A DNA stretch of 57,304 nt from positions 1-57,304 of the IMG/VR virus record IMGVR_UViG_3300033571_012802; one strand, 5' to 3'. The translations under genes and the position numbers were made by a program. The notes under the pieces were generated by a model, which made no database searches, had not been told where the DNA came from, and worked only from the letters and a program-made list of their open reading frames with translations. The stretch comes from a virus. Every line of letters begins with the position of its first letter. Position 1 is the first letter of the stretch. Shown here piece after piece: positions 15,827 through 22,704 of the stretch.

Positions 15827-16140
15827 AAGTGGATTTAAGTGGAAGTGGGGGAGAAATAAATGGAGAAATAAAGTCCACTACAGCTAAAGCTATGAATTCA
15901 AATGACTTACGAACGAAAAAGTGGAGAAGTGTAGAAGTGCGTAAAAAAAAAACCTCCGCGGCGGCGGCGGCGGCGGCGGCGGCGTCTATTCTAACTACTA
16001 CTTTTTCTACAATATATAAATAAACTCCACTTCCTCCACTTCTACTGCCCTTCGGGCCTTTGTCTATGGGCTTGCGCGGCGGAGTGGATGTCGTTTTTTT
16101 AAATCCACTTGACCCCACTTGTCTCTGTACAACTCCACTT
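15827..16140 (+). repeat. Inverted clusters of AAGTGG iterons
   Basis: AAGTGG occurs at 15827, 15837, 15843 and 15919. The complement CCACTT occurs at 16027, 16036, 16105, 16115 and 16135. The two arms face each other across the CGG tract and an AT-rich stretch (ACAATATATAAATAAA near 16010-16024). This arrangement resembles initiator-binding iterons at a replication origin, or a repressor operator array. Confidence 0.7.
15959..15982 (+). repeat. (CGG)8 trinucleotide tract
   Basis: Eight CGG units follow an A10 run (15943-15952). They lie at the centre of the AAGTGG/CCACTT inverted clusters. Confidence 0.95.
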
Positions 16141-16483
16141 CCCGCGCTCGTAACTTGTCTCTGGTTTCTGTTGTATCAGTGTACCATGGTTCAGTGCTTC
16201 AGGGTAACAGAGTAGAACGCAGAACGCTTCTCTGTACAGGCGTCTCGATCGTGCGCTGGTCGCTTTCTCTGATCGCGTCGCTCCCTTCTGTGCCGCTTTC
16301 CCGCGCCGCTAGATACCATAGGAATCGTTTTCAGTGTCGCGCTGGTACATTGCGCCAAACTACTTGGAAACGGCGTTTAAATCGATCCTAGAGCGTTTTG
16401 TTTTCCTGCGCTGTAATTATATAAAGTTAAATGATGCATTGTCGCAGTGCATCGGTGTTGCATTGTTTCGGTGCCTAACAGCA

Positions 16484-16506
16484 CGTTAATGAATTAACGA
16501 TATAAT
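16484..16506 (+). promoter_or_regulatory. TATAAT box with adjoining palindrome
   Basis: CGTTAAT-GA-ATTAACG (16484-16499) is a perfect 7+7 inverted repeat, directly followed by a consensus -10 TATAAT (16501-16506). No good -35 is seen, so activation by a protein binding the palindrome is plausible. It would drive transcription toward the packaging genes. Confidence 0.4.
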
Positions 16507-16705
16507 GGTTAGCGATTTCCCCGCTTCGGTAACTCTGTCCGAACCTGATAACGCTCTATAACATCAGATAACCTTCGTCATCGATACTACTCCAATACCG
16601 ATACCACTATACCACTACTAACTACCTAAGTGCCTCACTGCTACATGGTTACCACATATCAGTGCATGGTGCTGCTTGGTGGACTGTCCGCTCGATCGGG
16701 CCGGG

Positions 16706-16752
16706 GGGTGGGGGGAGGAGGAGGGGGGGTGGCCGGGTGGGGGGAGGAGGAG
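16706..16752 (+). repeat. Duplicated G-rich block
   Basis: GGGTGGGGGGAGGAGGAG occurs at 16706-16723 and again identically at 16735-16752, inside a nearly all-purine stretch with seven-G and six-G runs. It could form G-quadruplexes. It lies about 150 bases upstream of the first late-type gene. Confidence 0.85.
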
Positions 16753-16898
16753 TGGGCCGGGCCGTCTCGCCCGCCCCCCACTCAAAAGGGAGGTAGCCAA
16801 ATTTTTAGAAATATTTTTTTTTTTAGTGGTAGTGGGAGTGCCATCGCTAAATTTATTTTCTTGCGTTGTCGTACAACTATCAATAGTTTTTGAAAATT

Positions 16899-17270
16899 AT
16901 GGGAGGAAGAACTAAAAATCCATACGGGCCATCTGCTACGACTGGCGGGTTGAATTCAAGCGTTGCTACTACACCAGTAGGACAACCAGCTTCGTTGGGT
17001 TTGAATAATCCGAATCTGAATACGAGCATGGCTATTCCCGGTGTGGTGAACAATTCAAGTACGAGTACGATGGGACTGAACACTCCTTCAATGCCTACCA
17101 ACCAAACACCACAAAAAATCGGCGGTTCCCAAATGAACATGCCTCGCGTACCCGCAATTGGTAAGTCGATTGCGGCGGCACCCCTTCCAAACATGGGTCA
17201 ACCAGCAGCCAGAAATACCAGATCACAAGTAATAGCACCCACCATGGGATCTATAAATGTGAGGCGCTAG
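16899..17270 (+). CDS. Low-complexity putative virion-associated protein
   Basis: A 123-residue protein starting 'MGGRTKNPYGPS'. It is rich in Asn, Thr, Ser, Pro and Met and repeats 'LNNPNLNTSM', 'GLNTPSMPTN'-like phrases; the C-terminus is basic. It has no catalytic motif. The MGG start and disordered composition resemble the internal virion proteins later in the window (25093, 49742, 50694), so a structural or packaging-associated role is possible. It ends 3 bases (TTT) before the terS start. Confidence 0.55.
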   Translation: MGGRTKNPYGPSATTGGLNSSVATTPVGQPASLGLNNPNLNTSMAIPGVVNNSSTSTMGLNTPSMPTNQTPQKIGGSQMNMPRVPAIGKSIAAAPLPNMGQPAARNTRSQVIAPTMGSINVRR

Positions 17271-17273
17271 TTT

Positions 17274-17828
17274 ATGCCTGTCTTAGAAAATCTCACACAC
17301 GAACGATTCTGTTCTCTCATCGCCGAGACTGGCGATACGGCTGCGGTTGCGTATGGGAAAGTAAACCCGACGGCCAAGGCTCCGAAGGTTTACGCAAGCA
17401 ACCTGATGAAGCGTACGGATATCATCTCGCGAATCGCGGAGATACGTACCGAGGTGGCTACCCGTAGCGTCGCCGTCATTGGCCGCAAGCGAGAGCTGCT
17501 ACGTCTCATGATCGAGGGAGCGGTTCCTACCAAGGTCGTCAACCGGGCGAACGGAGTGGAGGAGACCTACGACAAGCTCGCTGCCATGGCGCTGGACGCG
17601 AAACTTGCTGGAGAGCTTTCCGACAACATTAACCTTACGGCCAATAGCGAGTTGAAGTTGAACTTTACGGTTCGTGACCGGGACAGCAAAACCCTAGACG
17701 GATCAGGCGTCATGGACGCCGTACTCATTCCCGACGCAAACGAAGAGCCGCTAGCGCTTCCTGAGCCTGAGCCCGACGTTCAGTTCGCACACCTTGTAGA
17801 TGACGAACCCACAGACACCAGCGCGTAA
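17274..17828 (+). CDS. terS: Terminase small subunit
   Basis: A 184-residue protein with an N-terminal helix-turn-helix region ('FCSLIAETGDTAAVAYGKVNP' seen across residues 12-32, where alternate helices recognise DNA), a central helical part and an acidic C-terminus. The position directly before the large subunit, with a 29-base overlap, and the typical size support the call. It would bind the phage packaging site and recruit TerL. Confidence 0.75.
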   Translation: MPVLENLTHERFCSLIAETGDTAAVAYGKVNPTAKAPKVYASNLMKRTDIISRIAEIRTEVATRSVAVIGRKRELLRLMIEGAVPTKVVNRANGVEETYDKLAAMALDAKLAGELSDNINLTANSELKLNFTVRDRDSKTLDGSGVMDAVLIPDANEEPLALPEPEPDVQFAHLVDDEPTDTSA

Positions 17829-19680
17829 CGTAAGCCACGCCCTCAAGCTCGCGGAAGAGATTCGCAAGCAAGTCGATAGGGACGAGGAGAGGGGGATCCT
17901 CTACGGCGCTAGCCACATCCTTCGTCACGCTACGGCTAACGCCAACAACGTCGTACTCGACATCCCAAAGGCCAAGGCCGTTGTACTACAATTTGTGCAA
18001 CATCTGCTCGACAAGAATCAATTCGAGGCCGCAGCCACAATCCTATGGGGGTCGGAGGTGTACGACTGGAGGCCAGAGTCGGCGCGAGACACGTGGAGAT
18101 GTCTCTTCAAGTACGACAAGCTACTCATTCAGGGAGCGGGAGCCATGGGCAAGTCGTTCAACGGAGCTGCGTGGTTCTACCTCGATTGGCTGAGAGATCC
18201 TTTCTATACCTGTATCAAGGTCATCAGTCTTACACGCGAGCACGCGGAGCGAAATATCTACGCGCACATCAAAAATTTCCACCGATCGGCGCTAGTCAAG
18301 CCAGAGTTCCCGAAGGGCGAGGCGCTAGTCACATCGATTCAAGCCAACGAAGATTCAAAGCAGGGCATTCACCTAGTCGCTATTCCTCGCGGAGATAGCG
18401 GAGCTGGAACGCTACGCGGTTTCCACCCAGCACCGCGTTTCGGAAAAGCTCACCCAAGGTACGGACGCCTGTCTAGGATTCGCGTCGTTTTGGATGAGGC
18501 GGAGGAGATACCGGGAGGAGTATGGGAGGGCGTCAACAACATCGCGTCATCCATGGACGACGACCACTTTGCGGGACACATCAAGATTCTAGGAGCTTCT
18601 AACCCAAAAGATCGCACCAGCGACTTCGGAGCACGCTGCGAGCCCAAGAGCGGATGGGGGAGTGTCGATTGCGAGGAAGATTTCGAGTGGACAAGTCGCG
18701 ATGGCTTCAGGGTACTTCGCGTCGATGCATCAAAGTGCGAGAACGTCATAGAAAAAAAGATCGTGTATGCGGGCTTGCAGACGTACGACGGCTTCATGAA
18801 CTACGCGAATCGTGGTCACACGGCTGAGTACTTCACGATGGCACGTGGGTGGTTCCCGGAGGAGGGCATAGCCATGGCGGTAATGACCCCGTCAATGCTC
18901 GACAATGCCCTAGGAATGGTGCGATTCATCGGCCCGGTAGTTCCATTAGCCGCGTTCGATCTAGCGCTTGAGGGCAACGACAGCGTCGTCTGCAGCTATG
19001 GTAGGTTTGGTCTCTCAGACGGCTATACGCCGCAGTCAGGTCAGTTCATCCCGTACGAGAGCCCCAAGACCGTCCTTCAACTAGACTCACAGATCACGTT
19101 CCCCAAACGCGCCACACTCGAACAGACGACCGCAATCATCAAGTTCTGCCAAGACATGAAGATCAGTCCCAACTGGCTATGTGTCGATCGCACTGGCAAC
19201 GGGTCTGGAATTCACGACGGGCTATGCACACTCTTCGGGGAGGAGGTGATGGGGGTGAACTACTCGTGGGCGGCTACCGACTCGCGTATCCTTGGAGATG
19301 ACTCTCAGCAGGCGAACGAGCTTTACAGCGGAGTCGTTACCGAGCTGCTCTTCGGTCTCGCAAAGTACATCGAGTTTGGATACCTAAAAATTTCTCCCGG
19401 CTTCCGAACGGAAGATCTCATTCGTCAGGCTACGGGGAGGAGGTACAAGCAGAAGGGCAAAGGACTCGTGCGCGTGGAAGCAAAAGCAGAGTACGTCAAG
19501 AGAACCCGGAGCAAGTCACCGGATGCCTTAGACTCACTATCGTTGCTTGTCTATCTCATGCGGCAGCGCTCAGGCGTCGCAGCCGAGATGGTGACCGACA
19601 AGCCCAAGGAGAAGCGTGTGAGGGAGCGACGACTCGAAAGTTTGGTGGATGCAATGTCTTATGTTGACATGTCTGAATGA
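17800..19680 (+). CDS. terL: Terminase large subunit (packaging ATPase/nuclease)
   Basis: The 626-residue protein has Walker A GAGAMGKS (112-119), Walker B 'RVVLDEAEEI' with D232-E233, and an RNase H-like nuclease with likely metal ligands D387 ('AAFDLALEGND'), D463 ('CVDRTGNG') and D575/D578 ('SPDALDSL'). It translocates DNA into the prohead and cuts the concatemer. Its start overlaps the small subunit gene. The length is slightly above the T7/P22 range. It is followed by the tRNA cluster. Confidence 0.92.
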   Translation: MTNPQTPARNVSHALKLAEEIRKQVDRDEERGILYGASHILRHATANANNVVLDIPKAKAVVLQFVQHLLDKNQFEAAATILWGSEVYDWRPESARDTWRCLFKYDKLLIQGAGAMGKSFNGAAWFYLDWLRDPFYTCIKVISLTREHAERNIYAHIKNFHRSALVKPEFPKGEALVTSIQANEDSKQGIHLVAIPRGDSGAGTLRGFHPAPRFGKAHPRYGRLSRIRVVLDEAEEIPGGVWEGVNNIASSMDDDHFAGHIKILGASNPKDRTSDFGARCEPKSGWGSVDCEEDFEWTSRDGFRVLRVDASKCENVIEKKIVYAGLQTYDGFMNYANRGHTAEYFTMARGWFPEEGIAMAVMTPSMLDNALGMVRFIGPVVPLAAFDLALEGNDSVVCSYGRFGLSDGYTPQSGQFIPYESPKTVLQLDSQITFPKRATLEQTTAIIKFCQDMKISPNWLCVDRTGNGSGIHDGLCTLFGEEVMGVNYSWAATDSRILGDDSQQANELYSGVVTELLFGLAKYIEFGYLKISPGFRTEDLIRQATGRRYKQKGKGLVRVEAKAEYVKRTRSKSPDALDSLSLLVYLMRQRSGVAAEMVTDKPKEKRVRERRLESLVDAMSYVDMSE

Positions 19681-19755
19681 GGACAATACTTTTCAATACG
19701 CGTGGAGAAGCCTGCAGGCAAGTTGGGTCACTCCAACCCTCCACACCCAATTTAT

Positions 19756-19829
19756 CACAGGTTCGTCTAACGGTAGGATGTCGCCTTCATACGGCGAAGA
19801 TGAGAGTTCAATTCTCCCACCTGTCACCA
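19756..19829 (+). tRNA. tRNA-Met (CAT), with encoded CCA
   Basis: It folds as a 74-nt cloverleaf: D-stem GTCT with two wobble pairs, A14 and GG18-19, anticodon stem TCGCC/GGCGA, loop TTCATAC, T-loop TTCAATT, discriminator A and CCA. The first acceptor pair is a C-C mismatch. The initiator GGG/CCC anticodon-stem pairs are absent. CAT can read AUG, or AUA if C34 is modified to lysidine. Confidence 0.85.
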
Positions 19830-19840
19830 ACTAAAATTTA

Positions 19841-19916
19841 TACGGAGTAGCTCAATTGGTAGAGCAGCAGAATTTGGATCTGCTGGTTCTAGGTTCGAGT
19901 CCTAGCTCCGTAGCCA
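19841..19916 (+). tRNA. tRNA-Gln (TTG), with encoded CCA
   Basis: A 76-nt cloverleaf with all stems perfect: acceptor TACGGAG/CTCCGTA, D-stem GCTC/GAGC, anticodon stem GCAGA/TCTGC with loop ATTTGGA, T-stem CTAGG/CCTAG, discriminator G, CCA. It reads CAA codons and may support the Gln-rich internal virion proteins (49742-52946). Confidence 0.93.
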
Positions 19917-19964
19917 AACATTTTTACTTGTCTTGCAACTTGTAAGGCATTACAACAAGTTCAC

Positions 19965-20111
19965 ATGAAACAAGGACTATATTCCAACATCAACGCAAAG
20001 AAGAAACGCATCAAAGCCGGGAGCGGAGAACGCATGAGGAAGGCTGGATCTTCCGGGGCACCTACCGCAAAGGCATTCAAGCAGTCCGCCAAGACCGCGA
20101 AGAAGCGATAA
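19965..20111 (+). CDS. Small basic conserved phage protein (48 aa)
   Basis: 'MKQGLYSNINAKKKRIKAGS' then 'GERMRKAGSSGAPTAKAF' and a Lys-rich tail. This belongs to a widespread phage family with 'GLYxNIxAKRxRIKxGSGE' and 'GAPTAxAF' blocks, often found near structural genes. Its function is unknown. It ends at TAATG shared with the next gene. Confidence 0.8.
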   Translation: MKQGLYSNINAKKKRIKAGSGERMRKAGSSGAPTAKAFKQSAKTAKKR

Positions 20112-20353
20112 TGGAAAAGCGATTCACCAAGGTCGTAAAGAACGAGCAGACTGGCAGGACTAAGACGATTAAGTTTGGTCAAGCTGGCAAGGCTGCGGAC
20201 GGCAAGGATCGCATCAGGCCCTCCACGAAGAAGGCAGATAATTATTGTGCCCGATCTAACGCAATCAAGGGAGATTGGCGAGATGATAAAAACTCACCGA
20301 ATAACTTAAGTCGTCGCAAATGGAAGTGCATAGGAAACCGATCTAAGAGGTAA
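20111..20353 (+). CDS. Small basic protein whose C-terminus is duplicated downstream
   Basis: An 80-residue basic protein of the phage type with 'TIKFGQAGKAADGKDRIRPS', Cys-Arg and a C-terminal 'RKWKCIGNRSKR'. Related phage proteins usually end with a similar Trp-containing tail. The last 13 residues recur almost exactly as the end of the HNH gene at 21063. This suggests the HNH gene inserted here by duplicating the tail. Confidence 0.7.
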   Translation: MEKRFTKVVKNEQTGRTKTIKFGQAGKAADGKDRIRPSTKKADNYCARSNAIKGDWRDDKNSPNNLSRRKWKCIGNRSKR

Positions 20354-20400
20354 AAAAAAATGGCGTTGTAATGGATATAAATCTATGAGATGATTTACTC

Positions 20401-21063
20401 ATGGTTGATCATCAAAATCCCAACATCGTAGAAGGCCCAATAAAAGAAGGTGGAAGAACATACTACATTTGCAAGTGTCCATCTTGCGGGGATCTTAGAA
20501 AAGTCCGTAATGATTCCTTGGATAAAGTAAAAAGTTGCCATCCATGCCACCACAGAATAATCAGACCATTAAAACCAGATGGAGATTTTGAATGGTGCAA
20601 CAAATGCAAAAAATGGAAAGTAATAGGCGAATTTTGTGTTCGTTCTGACGGAAAAACTAGATCGTGTAAAGAGTGTGAAAACAATTATAGGCTGAACAAT
20701 CTTGAAAGAATTAATGAATACTCTAAAAAATACAGAGTAGACAATATTGAAAAGTCTATATTTTATGCGGCAACAGCAAGGGCTAAAGAGAACAATATTG
20801 ATTTTAATATTGAAACTAGCGATATAATCATTCCAGATAAATGCCCAGTTCTTGGTATTCAAATATCAACCTCTGGAGAAAAAAATAGTAGTCCTTCTCT
20901 TGATAGAATTATTCCAGAGTTAGGATACATTAAAGGAAATATAAGAGTGATTTCTTGGAGAGCCAACTGGATTAAAAACAACATGACACCCGAAGAAGTA
21001 GAAAAACTCTACAATGATTCTCGCAAGTGGAAGTGCATCGGCGGAAGAAGCAAGCGCGGATAG
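20401..21063 (+). CDS. HNH-family homing-type endonuclease with zinc-finger N-terminus
   Basis: The protein has 220 residues and is AT-rich compared with neighbours. The N-terminal half has CxxC pairs ('KCPSCG', 'SCHPCHH', 'CNKCKKW', 'SCKECENNY'), so probably two zinc ribbons. The C-terminal half has 'KCPVLGI', 'SLDRIIPELGYIKGNIRVIS' and 'ANWIKNNMTPEEVEKL', the signature of a phage HNH-like nuclease family. The tail 'RKWKCIGGRSKR' copies the preceding gene's end. A weak TTGTAA-type promoter lies 35 bases before the ATG. It is a likely mobile gene. Confidence 0.75.
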   Translation: MVDHQNPNIVEGPIKEGGRTYYICKCPSCGDLRKVRNDSLDKVKSCHPCHHRIIRPLKPDGDFEWCNKCKKWKVIGEFCVRSDGKTRSCKECENNYRLNNLERINEYSKKYRVDNIEKSIFYAATARAKENNIDFNIETSDIIIPDKCPVLGIQISTSGEKNSSPSLDRIIPELGYIKGNIRVISWRANWIKNNMTPEEVEKLYNDSRKWKCIGGRSKRG

Positions 21064-22068
21064 ATTAGATTGTGGTCTAATCTTTAGAGGATAAAATTAG
21101 ACTGCGGTCTACGATTGCTGATCTTTTTGCCGATCCAATCGGTAGTTGCCAACTTATCAGCTAGGCTTACAAGTTGCCGATTGACATCGCAATCTGCGAT
21201 ATCGAACAGAAGCTAAAGTTGCTTTTGTGAGACATTATTGCCGATAATGTAATCTATAGGCTACATAAACACAATATATGTAGCGCGAACACTACACGCG
21301 ACGAGTGTAGTATGCTTGCCGAGTTTATCATTAATGATAATTTGAGCAGTTATAACAAGTTTAGGGAGTTTATGTTGCGTGAAGCGGACATTGTTTACCT
21401 GAGAGGCTGGAACTGAAACGTAACTTCATTTATACACGCTGAGATAATCACCCATAAATAGATGTTACTATTCAAAAGTAATAAAAGGTGTTGATTACCA
21501 ACGAGTTATTTTTCAGGCATCTATTCATTTAATAGGAATCTATTCTTTTTATAAGGACACCTTTGTTAAAACCTGTCCCTTTAAAAAGTACACCCTATCG
21601 GGAGCATTATTTTTAGCTCACAGAGATGGTAGTCTTTTGCTATACGCCTAACGCATACTTTTGATCTATATGTCAACTACGTGATGAGTTCTCGACGGCT
21701 GGAAAGCGTTTTCGAGTGAAATCACTCATTATCCTGAGTTAACGGGGGTGATTTGATTGAAAAAGAAACAGGATCCGACTTAGAGGAATCAAAGCGTAAC
21801 GAAAGTCGAGTTAATCGATCGAGGCGGTCGCCAATAATTAACAGATCAGTTAAACTTCCCTATTTGATTAGATTCGGGTCGTGAAATCCCCTTATAGGGT
21901 CATTTCGACGCGCCAATCTAAACATTTTCTAGTGAATTTGTGATTGCATACCCCCAACCCGGTTGAGTATCTTATCCCCTCACCAAACCGTCGCCAGCAA
22001 TGGTCGCGGATTGGGGTTTGGGAAAACCACTCTCCTGCTTCCTATGAGGCAGGGGAGTTTTTCTTTTT
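21064..22068 (+). ncRNA. Candidate ~1-kb structured non-coding RNA (GOLLD/ROOL-like?)
   Basis: No gene is seen in this 1-kb interval. Perfect or near-perfect hairpins occur throughout: 21062-21083 (8 bp), 21186-21200 (6), 21232-21250 (7), 21260-21284 (8), 21291-21311 (7), 21325-21340 (6), 21868-21921 (three-tier), 21988-22009 (GCAA tetraloop). Long-range pairs include 21445-21450/21492-21497 and 21484-21491/21557-21564 (alternatives). A strong intrinsic terminator ends it. GOLLD and ROOL RNAs are large phage RNAs, and GOLLD is often near tRNAs, as here. The 5' end and class are not established. Confidence 0.6.
22029..22068 (+). terminator. Strong intrinsic terminator of the candidate large RNA
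   Basis: ACTCTCCTGC (22029-22038) pairs with GCAGGGGAGT (22049-22058) with one G-T; TT/AG extend the stem to 12 bp. TTTTTCTTTTT follows. This is the best terminator in the window and defines the RNA 3' end. Confidence 0.9.
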
Positions 22069-22073
22069 AAGGG

Positions 22074-22110
22074 ATAAATGCTTGCATCGTATTACAATGT
22101 TGAGTAATTT
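22074..22110 (+). promoter_or_regulatory. Candidate promoter of the portal/late operon, shared motif
   Basis: TTGCAT (22082-22087), 17-base spacer, TAATTT (22105-22110). It begins with ATAAATGCTTGCAT, matching the motif at 15415. The expected start is about 22117, so the mRNA would begin almost at the ATG (22119). It follows directly on the RNA terminator. Confidence 0.5.
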
Positions 22111-22118
22111 CCACGCAG

Positions 22119-22700
22119 ATGGCAAAACCCATTAACGGAATGATCCCACCCAACGGGTGGCATTACTATCAAAGTGATGTCAAACTAGAAGGAGCGTCGC
22201 TCGATGATTTGTATAAAGTCGTCGAGAATTTTCGTGCCGACAACTCGTACCCAGCTGGAGACGTGAAGGGCGATGTGGATGGATACATCTGCGGAAACTA
22301 TCCATCGTTCTGCCATGGAGTGGACGACGTAACGATCAACGTCTTGAGTAGACAAGCCGCCACCCGGTCTGGTGAGCTTCTGCAGGATGTCTCTGCATGG
22401 GCCAACAATGCGCTTCGATCCAAGGATCCAATCAAACTCGTTCAAGACGACGAGGCCGAGCGACGTGCTAAGATTTGCAAAGCGTGTCCGCACAACGCTA
22501 GCTGGAGATCGGGATGCATTTCATGTATCGTCACCGCTGACCGCATCAGTGCTTCAGTGCGTCAGGCGAGAGATACGGAGACTTCCAAGAAGCTGGGTGG
22601 TTGTCACTTACTCAGGCATGACAACAGGTCAGCTGTATTCTTTGAGAAAGAAAACCTTGCAACAACTGGCGATTTGCCTACTAATTGCTGGCTAAAGTAA
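22119..22700 (+). CDS. Conserved Cys-rich phage protein before the portal
   Basis: A 193-residue protein with an N-terminal 'GWHYYQSDVKLEGASLDDLY' and a C-terminal cluster 'CKACPHN' then 'SGCISCI', and later 'GGCHLL' and 'NCWLK', probably a Zn-binding domain. It recurs upstream of portal genes in podovirus-like genomes, but no function is known. Within the gene, the DNA near 22547-22565 contains TCAGTGCTTCAGTGCGTCAG, similar to repeats in the 16-kb intergenic region. It has its own promoter-like motif and no Shine-Dalgarno. Confidence 0.65.
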   Translation: MAKPINGMIPPNGWHYYQSDVKLEGASLDDLYKVVENFRADNSYPAGDVKGDVDGYICGNYPSFCHGVDDVTINVLSRQAATRSGELLQDVSAWANNALRSKDPIKLVQDDEAERRAKICKACPHNASWRSGCISCIVTADRISASVRQARDTETSKKLGGCHLLRHDNRSAVFFEKENLATTGDLPTNCWLK

Positions 22701-22704
22701 GACT

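Larger units (their letters stand above)
15791..16666 (+). repeat. Dispersed TCAGTGC(A/T)TC words
   Basis: TCAGTG appears at 15791, 15799, 16176, 16191, 16331 and 16659, with a near copy GCAGTGCATCGG at about 16444. Two 22-base segments, 15796-15817 and 16188-16209, agree at 19 positions. Their regular wording suggests protein-binding sites or a decayed minisatellite. Confidence 0.6.
15761..16898 (+). other. Repeat-rich non-coding region between early and packaging genes
   Basis: About 1.14 kb without a convincing gene. It holds AAGTGG/CCACTT clusters, a (CGG)8 tract, repeated TCAGTG words, a palindrome next to TATAAT, a duplicated G-rich block and a final T11 run. Open frames here have simple-repeat composition and no family features. 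Candidate roles are the replication origin, a transcriptional control region, or the packaging start, since terS lies just downstream. Confidence 0.7.

Noticed and set aside
15829-16893. Open frames (64-90 codons) within the repeat-rich intergenic region
   Set aside because: Their products are translations of the CGG and G-rich tracts or have random composition, with no start context, overlap or family pattern.
19756-19829. Initiator tRNA-fMet
   Set aside because: The three G-C pairs below the anticodon loop that mark initiators are not present (GCC instead of GGG), although the first pair is mismatched.
21064-22028. Group I or group II intron
   Set aside because: I looked for the conserved P7 core and a domain V-type hairpin next to the HNH gene and found no clear match, and the flanking genes are not split in an obvious exon pair. 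A covariance search is still needed.
20401-22068. IscB/OMEGA-type system (HNH ORF beside structured RNA)
   Set aside because: The HNH protein is 220 aa without RuvC motifs or an arginine-rich bridge helix, and the RNA is about 1 kb and lies downstream, unlike an omega RNA.
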